Shown here piece after piece: positions 7,390 to 14,636 of a DNA stretch of 15,086 bases (within the stretch, counting starts at the first letter, position 1; every line of letters starts with the position of its first letter). Origin of the DNA: an uncultured Desulfobacterales bacterium (lineage in GTDB: Bacteria > Desulfobacterota > Desulfobacteria > Desulfobacterales > G020354645); NCBI GenBank assembly GCA_947259865.1, contig CAMYNZ010000153.1:1-15086 (forward strand). The letters run 5' to 3'. The position numbers and the translations under genes were made by a program. The notes beneath the pieces are model-generated. The model worked only from the letters and a program-made list of their open reading frames with translations, ran no database searches and was not told where the DNA came from.

Positions 7390-7773
7390 TTGGCACGAAT
7401 TGCAGGCGTTGATTTACCGAAACGTAAGCGGATTGAAATAGGATTGACGTATATATACGGAATTGGTCGAAGTACTTCCAATCGGATCCTTTTGCAACTT
7501 GGTATTGATCCAAACAGAAAAACAGATGATTTGACGGAGTCCGAAGTTAGTGACATCCGTAAAGTGATCGACAGCGATTATAAGGTCGAAGGAGAACGCC
7601 GTTCCGAAATTTCCATGAATATCAAACGATTAATGGATCTGGGAAGTTACCGCGGGCTTCGGCACAGACGGTCCCTGCCTGTGCGCGGGCAAAGAACCAG
7701 CACCAATGCACGCACACGCAAAGGACCCAAAAGGGCCGCTGTCAAAAAGAAAGGTGCTGCCAAAAAGAGATAA
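7390..7773 (+). CDS. rpsM: 30S ribosomal protein S13
   Basis: S13 is a 30S head protein that forms intersubunit bridges with L5 and contacts P-site tRNA through its C-terminal tail. The 127-residue product begins with the conserved [34 protein letters not shown] and ends with [36 protein letters not shown]. The start is TTG at 7390, 6-7 nt after the G-rich AGAGGGGG (7376-7383). Because the conserved protein begins exactly there, the TTG is secure. The Lys/Ala tail GAAKKR is slightly extended. Confidence 0.97.
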   Translation: MARIAGVDLPKRKRIEIGLTYIYGIGRSTSNRILLQLGIDPNRKTDDLTESEVSDIRKVIDSDYKVEGERRSEISMNIKRLMDLGSYRGLRHRRSLPVRGQRTSTNARTRKGPKRAAVKKKGAAKKR

Positions 7774-7864
7774 AGCAACACCCATATCCGGTTTTTAAGG
7801 GGTCGCCAAAGACAGGTTTCCGAGCGCGACTGACTATTTAAAATAAAAGGCAGAGGCAGCTTAC

Positions 7865-8251
7865 ATGGCAAAAAAAACGCGTTTCAGAAAGAAAGAAAAA
7901 AAGAACATCTCAAACGGTGTCGTTCACATCCAGTCTACTTTCAACAATACGATTGTTACCATCACTGATCCGGCCGGTAACGTGGTCGCCTGGTCCAGTG
8001 CCGGGGTACAGGGGTTTAAAGGTTCACGAAAGAGCACGCCTTTTGCGGCCCAACTCGCGGCCCAGGATGCTGCTAAAAAGGCAATGGATCATGGCATGAA
8101 AAATGTGGAGGTCTATGTAAAAGGTCCGGGACCTGGAAGAGAGTCTGCCCTGCGGTCTTTGCAGGCAACGGGATTTAATGTGGTTTTGATCAAGGATGTG
8201 ACCCCTATCCCTCACAATGGTTGCCGGCCGCCCAAGAGACGAAGAGTTTAG
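7865..8251 (+). CDS. rpsK: 30S ribosomal protein S11
   Basis: S11 lies in the 30S platform, near the mRNA exit and the Shine-Dalgarno helix. The 128-residue product has the conserved series [49 protein letters not shown], the [21 protein letters not shown] motif and the C-terminal [18 protein letters not shown]. The ATG follows an AGAGGCAG purine stretch. The 91-nt rpsM-rpsK spacer shows no recognised element. Confidence 0.97.
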   Translation: MAKKTRFRKKEKKNISNGVVHIQSTFNNTIVTITDPAGNVVAWSSAGVQGFKGSRKSTPFAAQLAAQDAAKKAMDHGMKNVEVYVKGPGPGRESALRSLQATGFNVVLIKDVTPIPHNGCRPPKRRRV

Positions 8252-8358
8252 AAAATAATGCTATTGACCGACTCCATGGCAGTTATTGGATGTGTTTTAG
8301 TTAAGTTGATTATACATTCAATCGGTTAACCATTTTAACAATATTGAAGGAGGCTAGT

Positions 8359-8988
8359 TTGGCTCGATATACAGATTCGGTGTGCAGAATATGCCGACGG
8401 GAAAACTTGAAAATATTCCTAAAAGGGGATCGCTGTTATTCAGACAAGTGTGCTTTTGACCGACGGGGTTATCCGCCGGGACAGCATGGTCAGCGTCGCG
8501 GGCGCAAGATCTCGGATTACGGTATTCAGCTGCGGGAAAAGCAAAAAGTTAAACGGATGTATGGTCTTTCCGAAAAACAGTTTCGCCTATTTTTCGCCCG
8601 GGCAGATCGGCAAAAGGGTGTAACCGGGACAAATCTTTTGATCGCCCTGGAACGTCGACTCGATAACGTAGTTTATCGTTTGGGTTTTGTTAACTCGCGC
8701 GCTCAGGGACGCCATTTTGTGAAACATAACCATTTTATCGTCAACGGCAAAAAGGTCAACATACCGTCCTTTCTCGTAAAAATAGGTGACGTGGTTCAGG
8801 TCCGCGATAAAAGCCACAAAGTACAAGCCATCGGCGATGCGATGGATGCAGTCGTTCGGAGGGGAATACCCCAGTGGCTCGATCTGGAAAAAGACAATAA
8901 AAAAGGTGTCGTAAAAGGTTTTCCGGTCAGGGAAGACCTGACGATGCCCATGCAGGAACAATTTATCGTAGAACTGTATTCTAAGTAA
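8359..8988 (+). CDS. rpsD: 30S ribosomal protein S4 (zinc form)
   Basis: S4 is a primary 16S-binding protein that nucleates the 30S body and in E. coli represses the alpha operon. The 209-residue product [15 protein letters not shown]... has zinc ligands C9, C12, C26 and C31 in the arrangement known from Thermus S4. The central motif [13 protein letters not shown] and an S4 RNA-binding domain at about 97-160 ([12 protein letters not shown] through [13 protein letters not shown]) follow, ending [12 protein letters not shown]. The start is TTG at 8359, 5 nt after a perfect AAGGAGG (8347-8353). An upstream in-frame TTG at 8344 would place the Shine-Dalgarno inside the gene. Confidence 0.96.
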   Translation: MARYTDSVCRICRRENLKIFLKGDRCYSDKCAFDRRGYPPGQHGQRRGRKISDYGIQLREKQKVKRMYGLSEKQFRLFFARADRQKGVTGTNLLIALERRLDNVVYRLGFVNSRAQGRHFVKHNHFIVNGKKVNIPSFLVKIGDVVQVRDKSHKVQAIGDAMDAVVRRGIPQWLDLEKDNKKGVVKGFPVREDLTMPMQEQFIVELYSK

Positions 8989-9103
8989 GGACAGCCGCAC
9001 AAGCAATTATTAGGGACGATCCGAATACAGAAAAACGGGCAATCGAAAGGCCGTAACCGAATACGCCTCAAAGCAAAAATTCGAAACAATCTGGAGAAAA
9101 AAA

Positions 9104-10123
9104 ATGCCGTCAGATGAACTCAGGTACATAAACTGGCAGGATATGATTAGGCCGGGAAAGATCCAAGTTTCCAGCAAGCCGAACTACGGCAAGTTCGTTT
9201 GTGAACCATTGGAAAGAGGATTTGGCATAACCATCGGCAATTCCCTCAGGCGCATTATTCTATCTTCTCTTTATGGCGCTGCGGTGACATCGGTAAAGTT
9301 TGAAGGGGTTATGCATGAATTCAGTGTCATTCCCGGGGTTCTTGAAGATGTTTCCGAAATTATTCTGAATTTAAGGGAAGTGCGTCTAACTATTCCTGAT
9401 ACGGAACCAAAAGCCATACACATCGATGCTAAGGGCGAAGGAAAGGTGACAGCCGGTGATATCATCAGCAGTGACGGAAAGTGCGAGGTTCTGAATCCGG
9501 GTTTACTTATCGCCACACTGGCCGACAAGGCAACCTTGAAAATGGAAATGACCGTGAATGTCGGCAAAGGTTATTCTCTGGCCGAATCCAATAAAGATGA
9601 AGAAGCACCGCTCGGCACAATTCCGATTGATGCCGTTTTCTCACCCATTAAACGGGTTAATTATGTTGTGGGCAACGCCCGGGTTGGCCAGAAAACGGAC
9701 TATGATAAACTAACTTTGGAAGTCTGGACCGATGGGAGCATCCTTCCCGAGGATGCGGTTGCTTATGCTGCCAAGATTTTGAAAGAACAGATGACAATTT
9801 TTATCAATTTTGACGAACAGCTCGAACCGAAATCAGACAGAAAATCCCTGGAGGAGGAGCGACCCAAGTTCAACGAAAATCTTTACAGAAGCGTTGAAGA
9901 GCTTGAGTTATCCGTGCGCAGTGCCAATTGCCTCAAAAATGCCAATATCCTAAAGATTTATCAGCTGGTAACGAAAAGCGAAGCCGAGATGCTGAAAACT
10001 AAAAATTTCGGGCGCAAGTCTCTTAACGAGATTAAAGAAGTTCTTACTGAAATGGGTCTTTCCCTTGGGATGAAGCTCGAAGGTTTTTCACCGCCGCAAG
10101 AAGATACGGAAGAAGGAGAATAA
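9104..10123 (+). CDS. rpoA: DNA-directed RNA polymerase subunit alpha
   Basis: Alpha dimerises to scaffold beta and beta' and contacts UP elements and activators. The 339-residue product has the N-terminal dimerisation domain (about 1-238) with the [23 protein letters not shown] motif (39-61), [20 protein letters not shown] and [10 protein letters not shown]. An acidic/charged linker (about 240-262) leads to the C-terminal domain, with [16 protein letters not shown] (267-282) and [22 protein letters not shown] (302-323). The Arg of VRSANCLK (R272) corresponds to the DNA-contacting R265 of E. coli. The start follows GGAGA. The 115-nt rpsD-rpoA spacer holds no recognised element. Confidence 0.98.
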   Translation: MPSDELRYINWQDMIRPGKIQVSSKPNYGKFVCEPLERGFGITIGNSLRRIILSSLYGAAVTSVKFEGVMHEFSVIPGVLEDVSEIILNLREVRLTIPDTEPKAIHIDAKGEGKVTAGDIISSDGKCEVLNPGLLIATLADKATLKMEMTVNVGKGYSLAESNKDEEAPLGTIPIDAVFSPIKRVNYVVGNARVGQKTDYDKLTLEVWTDGSILPEDAVAYAAKILKEQMTIFINFDEQLEPKSDRKSLEEERPKFNENLYRSVEELELSVRSANCLKNANILKIYQLVTKSEAEMLKTKNFGRKSLNEIKEVLTEMGLSLGMKLEGFSPPQEDTEEGE

Positions 10124-10131
10124 GGGATACC

Positions 10132-10983
10132 ATGAGACATCAGAAAGCCGGATTGAAATTAAATCGCACCTCGAGCCATCGGATCGCGATGTTTAGAAAC
10201 ATGGTTACCTCTCTATTTAAGCATGAGCGCATCCGGACCACAACTGCCAAAGCCAAGGAATTGCGGCGCTGGGCGGAGCATATAATAACCCTTGCCAAGC
10301 GAGGGGACCTGCATGCCAGACGCCAAGTGCTGGCCGTCATAAGGGAAAAGGCTGTTGCTCACAAATTATTTGAAGTGGCCGTCGAGCGATATGGAGCGGT
10401 ATCCGGTGGCTATACCAGAATCACAAAGCTGGGCAGACGAACGGGAGATGCGGCCCCGATATCTCTAATTGAGCTCCTGGTTATGGATAAGGACAAACCC
10501 AAAAAGAAAAAGGTAACCAAAAAGAAAGTCAAAGCCACGCCACGAAAAGAACCGGAATCCAAGAAAAAAGTTGAGTCGACGGATAAAGAGGCCGAGACGG
10601 TTGCTCAAAAGAAAAAAACGGTTAAAAAGAAAGCCGAAACAGCTGAAAAAAAGCCAGCCAAAAAGCCAGCCGAAAAGAAAGATGAATCCGCCGCTAAGGC
10701 AAAACCAGCCAAAGAAAAGGCGGACAAGCCCGCCACAGCCAGGAAAAAAACTGTAACCAAGACGGTCGACGATACAGAAAAAAGGGCTGTCAAGCAAGAC
10801 GTAAAAACGACTGCCAAAGAGAAGGGGGACAAGCCCGCCACAGAGAAGGCGGATAAACCCGCCCCACAGAGAAGGCGGACAAGCCCGCCACAGAGAAGGC
10901 GGACAAGCCCGCCACAGAGAAGGCGGATAAACCCGCCACAGAAACGGCGGACAAGCCTGCGTCAACCCCGAAAAAGACCGTGA
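10132..10983 (+). CDS. rplQ: 50S ribosomal protein L17 with long Lys/Ala/Pro-rich C-terminal tail, frameshifted
   Basis: L17 lies near the tunnel exit of the 50S. Residues 1 to about 119 form a normal L17: [81 protein letters not shown]. Bacterial L17 is usually about 115-130 residues, but here a highly basic, low-complexity [15 protein letters not shown] tail like histone H1 follows. From residue 230 on it contains 24-bp repeats coding for [10 protein letters not shown]4 run at 10862-10865 stands where sibling repeats have CC. The open frame then reads QRRRTSPP repeats and stops at 10981-10983 (283 residues). Removing the two extra C restores a 341-residue protein to 11159. The ribosomal core is unaffected. 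Confidence 0.93.
   Translation: MRHQKAGLKLNRTSSHRIAMFRNMVTSLFKHERIRTTTAKAKELRRWAEHIITLAKRGDLHARRQVLAVIREKAVAHKLFEVAVERYGAVSGGYTRITKLGRRTGDAAPISLIELLVMDKDKPKKKKVTKKKVKATPRKEPESKKKVESTDKEAETVAQKKKTVKKKAETAEKKPAKKPAEKKDESAAKAKPAKEKADKPATARKKTVTKTVDDTEKRAVKQDVKTTAKEKGDKPATEKADKPAPQRRRTSPPQRRRTSPPQRRRINPPQKRRTSLRQPRKRP
10819..10964 (+). repeat. Six tandem 24-bp repeats inside rplQ tail
   Basis: Units begin at 10819, 10843 (26 bp because of two extra C), 10869, 10893, 10917 and 10941. Units 3 and 4 are identical; units 2 and 5 share GATAAA in place of GACAAG; unit 6 is diverged. In the original frame each codes for EKADKPAT. A related stand-alone copy precedes them near 10712. Exact identity of neighbouring units indicates recent DNA-level duplication. 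Confidence 0.9.
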
Positions 10984-11159
10984 AACAGAAAGCTGAAGCG
11001 CCTGAAAAAAAAGTCGCCCGCAAGAAAGAAAAAAGTGAGGCAGAGGTGAAATCGGCCGCTGGAAAAAAAGCAAAGCCGGAAGATAAAAAGGTTGAACCTG
11101 CGCCCACCAAAAAGGCGCCGGCCCAAAAAACACCCTCAAAAACCAAAGAAAAAAAATAG
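10866..11159 (+). other. Out-of-frame continuation of the L17 tail
   Basis: Reading from 10866 in the frame displaced by the 2-nt insertion gives TEKADKPAT repeats and then a Lys/Ala/Pro/Glu-rich stretch ([36 protein letters not shown]..) to a TAG at 11157-11159. The composition matches the tail before the insertion, so this was almost certainly the original end of rplQ. Either a real recent frameshift or a sequencing/assembly error in the repeat would explain it. Confidence 0.75.
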
Positions 11160-11222
11160 CGGCCAGCCTTCAATGGCGGGTTCAAATGGTGCCGAATCCA
11201 AAAATTACCGTCAGTTACACTG

Positions 11223-11256
11223 GGCCCCGTTTCTCAAGGTACGGGGCCTTTTTTTT
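11223..11256 (+). terminator. Intrinsic terminator of the ribosomal-protein operon
   Basis: A perfect 8-bp GC-rich stem, GGCCCCGT (11223-11230) with ACGGGGCC (11241-11248), has a 10-nt loop and is followed directly by eight T (11249-11256). It lies 64 nt after the presumed original rplQ stop. On the opposite strand the same bases form the last codons and stop of the diguanylate cyclase gene. There is no T-tract for that direction, so it should act only on the + strand. Confidence 0.93.
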
Positions 11257-12346
11257 GTCTTCGGGCATGCTTTTTGGTTAAATTAATCACGGTTTGGTTT
11301 GGATCGTCTGAACGCGTGTTGCTTTTAGTTTTTGGCCGTGATTTTTTGGCTGCATACAGCATCTCATCGGCTTTTTTTAAGAGCTTTCCCGGATCTTTTA
11401 CCGAACCATCCTCGGTGGAAGCAACGCCAAAACTAATGGATACCGGTATGGATATTTCTGTTTCTTGAAAAGGGTGTTCGGCGAAATAAGATTGAATCCT
11501 GTTCGTAAGGTTTATGGCGCTCGATTTTGTTGTCTGCGGGAGAATAATAACAAATTCATCTCCTGCAAATCGAGCCACCACATCTGTATCACGACTCAGC
11601 TCCAATAAACGGCTGCCGACGTATTTCAAGAGCCCATCCCCGCTATCGTGTCCGTAAACGTCATTGACCCGTTTAAAATTATCCAGATCAAAAAAGACCA
11701 CTGAAAGACTGCCGCCGTAGCGTTTTTCGCGGCTGAATTCCCTTTGTAGCACGGCTTCCATTACCCGCCGATTCAGCAGACCGGTGAGCGGGTCATGATA
11801 GGCAAGATACTGCAACTTTTCGTGGGCGGTAACATTTGAAAGGCACAAGGATACCTTTACGGCCAGCCGCTCGAGCAGACTCGTATCGATGCCGGGTTGG
11901 AATCGAACCCGTGATAGATCGGCCTGATTGAGGCTGCCGATAATCTCGCCATCCAGTGTGATGGGAGCGACTGCCAGAGACTTGATAAAGTATTTGCGAT
12001 TCTTGGGCAGGAGTTGGTAATACGGTTTTAAATTGTCATTGACCAGCAAGGGTGTTGTGGTTGATCCGACCAGTTCCATGAAGTTCTTTTTGTCGATAAC
12101 GTTCATACGCTCTCTGAGGAGCTCGGATGATTCCAAAGACTGAATGAATCGTGACACCTCACTTTTCTCGATAACAGAAATCCAAACGTAGGGCACTCTG
12201 AATTTTTTCCGGATTTCGGTTAATAAGAACTCAAACAGATCGGTGTAATTCAGAATGGCAAGTATACTTTTTTCGATTTCGAAGAATTTTCTGGCTATTT
12301 CTTCATTGTGCTTCAGAATTTCAGAAATGGTTTTGAAATCGTTCAT
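11234..12346 (-). CDS. Diguanylate cyclase: GAF/DUF484-like sensor plus GGDEF domain (AGDEF)
   Basis: This is a predicted cytosolic enzyme making cyclic di-GMP from two GTP. In the 370-residue product, residues 1 to about 172 resemble a GAF/DUF484-like domain and include SLAVAPITLDGEIIGSLNQAD (123-143). No membrane segment is seen. A short helical linker leads to the GGDEF domain: HDPLTGLLNRR (184-194), metal and base-binding FFDLDNFKRVNDVYGHDSGD (218-237), inhibitory-site RDTD (252-255) and the active loop AGDEF (261-265). Ala replaces the first Gly; the catalytic Asp-Glu-Phe is kept, and AGDEF enzymes known elsewhere can be active. A basic tail follows. The gene is convergent with rplQ and its last codons fall in the operon terminator. 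No strong Shine-Dalgarno precedes the ATG. Confidence 0.92.
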   Translation of the reverse strand: MNDFKTISEILKHNEEIARKFFEIEKSILAILNYTDLFEFLLTEIRKKFRVPYVWISVIEKSEVSRFIQSLESSELLRERMNVIDKKNFMELVGSTTTPLLVNDNLKPYYQLLPKNRKYFIKSLAVAPITLDGEIIGSLNQADLSRVRFQPGIDTSLLERLAVKVSLCLSNVTAHEKLQYLAYHDPLTGLLNRRVMEAVLQREFSREKRYGGSLSVVFFDLDNFKRVNDVYGHDSGDGLLKYVGSRLLELSRDTDVVARFAGDEFVIILPQTTKSSAINLTNRIQSYFAEHPFQETEISIPVSISFGVASTEDGSVKDPGKLLKKADEMLYAAKKSRPKTKSNTRSDDPNQTVINLTKKHARRQKKGPVP

Positions 12347-12596
12347 TTTAGTTCAAACCAAACAAATGTATCCTGGGTATGGTCGGTGGATTTTTTTTGA
12401 TCTAAAAGTATGGAAAATAACCTTACAGCTGTCAAGAATAATCAGTCTTTGAGCGAGCAAACCCGCTTGACATCTATAATTTTTTATACAAAACTGACCG
12501 GAAACTTTATCACAATAAGACTATCCGTGGCCCGGATTTATCCAAATTAGAATATAATTTTAAAATCACTTTAAAACCCTGATACTCACTAAACTT
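12347..12596. other. Divergent intergenic region without a gene
   Basis: This is the left part of the 415-nt gap between the diguanylate cyclase and CoA-transferase genes. Apart from the - strand promoter candidate, a + strand TTGACA at 12467-12472 sits beside TATAAT at 12475-12480, but spacing is wrong for them to act together. A small hairpin ATCCG/CGGAT lies at 12523-12537. The sequence is AT-rich. No ORF or known RNA was recognised. Confidence 0.5.
12407..12435 (-). promoter_or_regulatory. Putative sigma-70 promoter of the diguanylate cyclase gene
   Basis: On the - strand a perfect TTGACA (-35; 12435 to 12430) is followed after 17 nt by CATACT (-10; 12412 to 12407, four of six consensus bases). 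Transcription would begin near 12400, giving a leader of about 55 nt. The match is good on paper but untested. Confidence 0.5.
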
Positions 12597-12739
12597 GAAG
12601 CTATCTCAAAGATGCAGATTGCGGTCAAAGACAAGGCGCGGGCCGACGAAAAAGCGGAGCATACACGACAGTATGTGAGCATTTTGAGGAGGTTCGCAAC
12701 ACCGTAATTGGGCGTTAGATGTATTTTTGAGATAACTTC
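12597..12739. repeat. Palindromic element with 20-bp inverted ends (possible second MITE-like repeat)
   Basis: The terminal arms GAAGCTATCTCAAAGATGCA (12597-12616) and its imperfect reverse complement (12720-12739) match at 17 of 20 positions. The 143-bp unit contains an inner CATAC/GTATG hairpin near 12661-12676 and no ORF. The sequence is more GC-rich than its flanks. A target duplication is not evident. It sits 22 nt before the CoA-transferase A start, so it would lie in that mRNA's leader if transcription starts further upstream. Confidence 0.6.
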
Positions 12740-12761
12740 TTGAATTGAAGGCCTAACGAAC

Positions 12762-13673
12762 GTGTCGGATTCCAAGCTGTGCAGCCTCTCTGAAGCAATT
12801 GACCGTTATATAGACAATGGTGGCCAGATCGCTATGGGCACCTCCCAGGAGACTCTTATCCCCTTTGCGGCAGGACATGAAATCATACGACAGGCTAAAT
12901 CCCGCCTGACGTTGATCGGGCCTATTTCCGATATGCTGTTCGACCAACTCATCGGTACGGGTTGTGTGCATCGTATTCGTGCAGCCTGGGTAGGAAACGT
13001 AATTACCGGTTCCGGGTATAACTTCCGGCGGGCTGCTGAAAATGGCCTGATTGGAATAGAGGATCATTCGGTTTTAACACTCACCATGGCATTGAGTGCC
13101 GGTGCCATGGGAGTGCCGTACATGCCCGCCCGCACCGCACTGGGCAGTGATCTGTACCGAACCAATGCCGGTTTGAAAACGATTGTCTGTCCCTTTAGCG
13201 GCAAGGCCCTCACAGCCGTCGCTGCCATAAACCCGGATGTCGCCATAATTCATGCGCAACGCGCAGATGAATTCGGAAACGCGCATGTCTGGGGAAATCT
13301 GGGTGTAACCCGCGAAGCCTGTTTGGCTAGCCGACATATCATCATTACCGCCGAGCAAATAGTATCTCCGGATGTCATCAACAGCGATCCCAACCGGGTG
13401 GTTACCCCCGGTTTTCTTGTGAGCGCAGTTGTGCATGCACCCTGGGGGGCGCACCCTTCGCCGGTTCCCGGACATTATAATCGAGATCATCAGGCTTTTA
13501 TAGATTACCGTAAGGACAGCAAAACAACCGAGGATTTTTCACGTTGGTTGAAAAAGTGGGTGGAGGACATCCATACCCACAAAGATTATTGCCGACTGCT
13601 GGGTGCAAAACGTCTGGCCCGGTTGGGCTTGAAATATCACGTCCTTTCAGAGCCCGCGGATTATGGGTATTGA
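12762..13673 (+). CDS. Class I CoA-transferase, subunit A (glutaconate CoA-transferase GctA-like)
   Basis: Predicted alpha subunit of a heteromeric CoA-transferase that moves CoA between acyl-CoA and a carboxylic acid. The 303-residue product aligns by eye with Acidaminococcus GctA over its length: SLSEAIDRYIDNGGQIAMGT (9-27), LIGTGCVHRIRAAWVGN (63-79), NPDVAIIHAQRADEFGNAHVWGN (157-179), AEQIVSPDVINSDPNRVVTPG (197-217), APWGAHPSPVPGHYNRDH (226-243), and a C-terminal helix KWVEDIHTHKDYCRLLG. The start is GTG at 12762 with GAAGG about 10 nt upstream. The catalytic Glu is expected in the partner subunit, encoded 180 nt downstream. The substrate cannot be told; IpdA-type ring hydrolases share the fold and are an alternative. 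Confidence 0.88.
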   Translation: MSDSKLCSLSEAIDRYIDNGGQIAMGTSQETLIPFAAGHEIIRQAKSRLTLIGPISDMLFDQLIGTGCVHRIRAAWVGNVITGSGYNFRRAAENGLIGIEDHSVLTLTMALSAGAMGVPYMPARTALGSDLYRTNAGLKTIVCPFSGKALTAVAAINPDVAIIHAQRADEFGNAHVWGNLGVTREACLASRHIIITAEQIVSPDVINSDPNRVVTPGFLVSAVVHAPWGAHPSPVPGHYNRDHQAFIDYRKDSKTTEDFSRWLKKWVEDIHTHKDYCRLLGAKRLARLGLKYHVLSEPADYGY

Positions 13674-13741
13674 GTATTATGTCGCTGGGTAATCTAATCA
13701 CTGTTTTTGAGATGGAACACGAGGACCGTATTAGACAAAGT

Positions 13742-13812
13742 GTTACGCGTTGCGGGTTGCGCGTTGCGTTTTCAGATATAAAATGCTTATCCCGCAACCC
13801 GCAACCCGCAAC
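13742..13812. repeat. Inverted heptamer array between the two CoA-transferase genes
   Basis: Four units (GTTACGC, GTTGCGG, GTTGCGC, GTTGCGT; 13742-13769), a 22-nt AT-rich spacer, and three identical CCGCAAC units (13792-13812) that are the reverse complement of GTTGCGG. The arms could pair over about 21 bp and form a stable hairpin in the mRNA between the subunit genes. It begins 68 nt after the A stop and ends 41 nt before the B start. Confidence 0.88.
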
Positions 13813-13853
13813 AGTTGGTATCAACTTGTTTTAGATATAAACAGATAACATCT

Positions 13854-14636
13854 ATGAATGCTGAAAACTCACAATCGTTGGAGTATACTCCCGCCCAAAT
13901 CATGGTGACTGCCGCGGCCCGTGAGATAGCAGACGGCGAAGTCGTGTTTGTTGGCATGCGCCTGCCGCTGCTGGGCTTTTTACTGGCCAAGAGTACCCAT
14001 GCGCCCCATGCGATCGGCATATATGAGTTGGGAATCGTTCGCAATACTTTGGCACCTGACGCGATACTTACGATGGGGGACTTGCCAAATCTGCACCGGG
14101 CCCAATGGCTGGCGGATTCCGCAGATTTGATGGGGCTGCTCCAGCAAGGGCTGGTCGATGCCAGCTTTATCGGTGGCGCCCAGGTGGATCGTTTCGGCAA
14201 CTTAAATACCAGTTATATAGGCGGTTGCCAAAGCATCCAAACACGGCTTCCCGGCAGCGGCGGTGCGTGTGATTTGGCCAGCCTGGCCCGACGGCACATC
14301 ATCATTATGGTTCATGAAAAACGCCGATTTTTGCACCGGGTGGATTATATTACCTCACCGGGTTACGGTAATGGTGAGGGCTGGCGCGAACAAGTCGGTC
14401 TGCCGCGCGGCGGGCCGTCCACGGTCATTACAACCCTCGGCATCTTGCGCTTTGATCCGGACACAAAGGAAATGGTTCTTTCCTCAATTCACCCCGGTGT
14501 GAAAGTGGAAAATGTAATGGCAAGCACCGGGTGGCCGCTGCGTGTGGCCGACCATCTGGACCAGACCCCGATTCCTACCCGACAGGAACTGGCCATGCTC
14601 CAGCAGTTCGATCCGCAAAGCTACTGGACCGGGTAA
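13854..14636 (+). CDS. Class I CoA-transferase, subunit B (glutaconate CoA-transferase GctB-like)
   Basis: Predicted beta, catalytic subunit partnering the upstream GctA-like protein. The 260-residue product resembles Acidaminococcus GctB: EIADGEVVFVGMRLPLLGFLLAK (24-46), SFIGGAQVDRFGNLNTSYIGG (104-124), GSGGACDLASLARRHIIIMVHEKRRFLHRVDYITSPG (134-170), SIHPGVKVENVMASTGW (211-227). Glu58 in IYELG aligns with the nucleophilic Glu54 of GctB, but the following residues are Leu-Gly rather than Ser-Gly. ATG at 13854 gives a family-like N-terminus; an in-frame TTG at 13815 would add 13 residues. Neither start has a clear Shine-Dalgarno. The 180-nt gap to subunit A, filled by a heptamer hairpin, is unusual for paired subunits. 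Confidence 0.88.
   Translation: MNAENSQSLEYTPAQIMVTAAAREIADGEVVFVGMRLPLLGFLLAKSTHAPHAIGIYELGIVRNTLAPDAILTMGDLPNLHRAQWLADSADLMGLLQQGLVDASFIGGAQVDRFGNLNTSYIGGCQSIQTRLPGSGGACDLASLARRHIIIMVHEKRRFLHRVDYITSPGYGNGEGWREQVGLPRGGPSTVITTLGILRFDPDTKEMVLSSIHPGVKVENVMASTGWPLRVADHLDQTPIPTRQELAMLQQFDPQSYWTG

Noticed and set aside
8252..8358. Internal promoter before rpsD
   Set aside because: A TTGACC at 8264-8269 and a TATACA at 8311-8316 exist, but spacing does not fit and no alternative pair scores better.
10855..10875. Programmed ribosomal frameshift in rplQ
   Set aside because: The codons around the C4 run (GAT AAA CCC GCC CCA CAG) do not form an X-XXY-YYZ slippery heptamer. Comparison with sister repeats shows a simple 2-nt insertion, so mutation or assembly error is more likely.
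10465..11185. Long antisense ORFs opposite the rplQ tail (up to 224 aa)
   Set aside because: They are mirror images of Lys/Ala/Pro-rich repeats, with low-complexity Phe/Leu/Gly-rich products and no Shine-Dalgarno. They are shadows.
12467..12480. TTGACA and TATAAT on the + strand as a promoter for the CoA-transferase genes
   Set aside because: The two hexamers are 2 nt apart. Neither has a convincing partner at 16-18 nt, so no + strand promoter is called.
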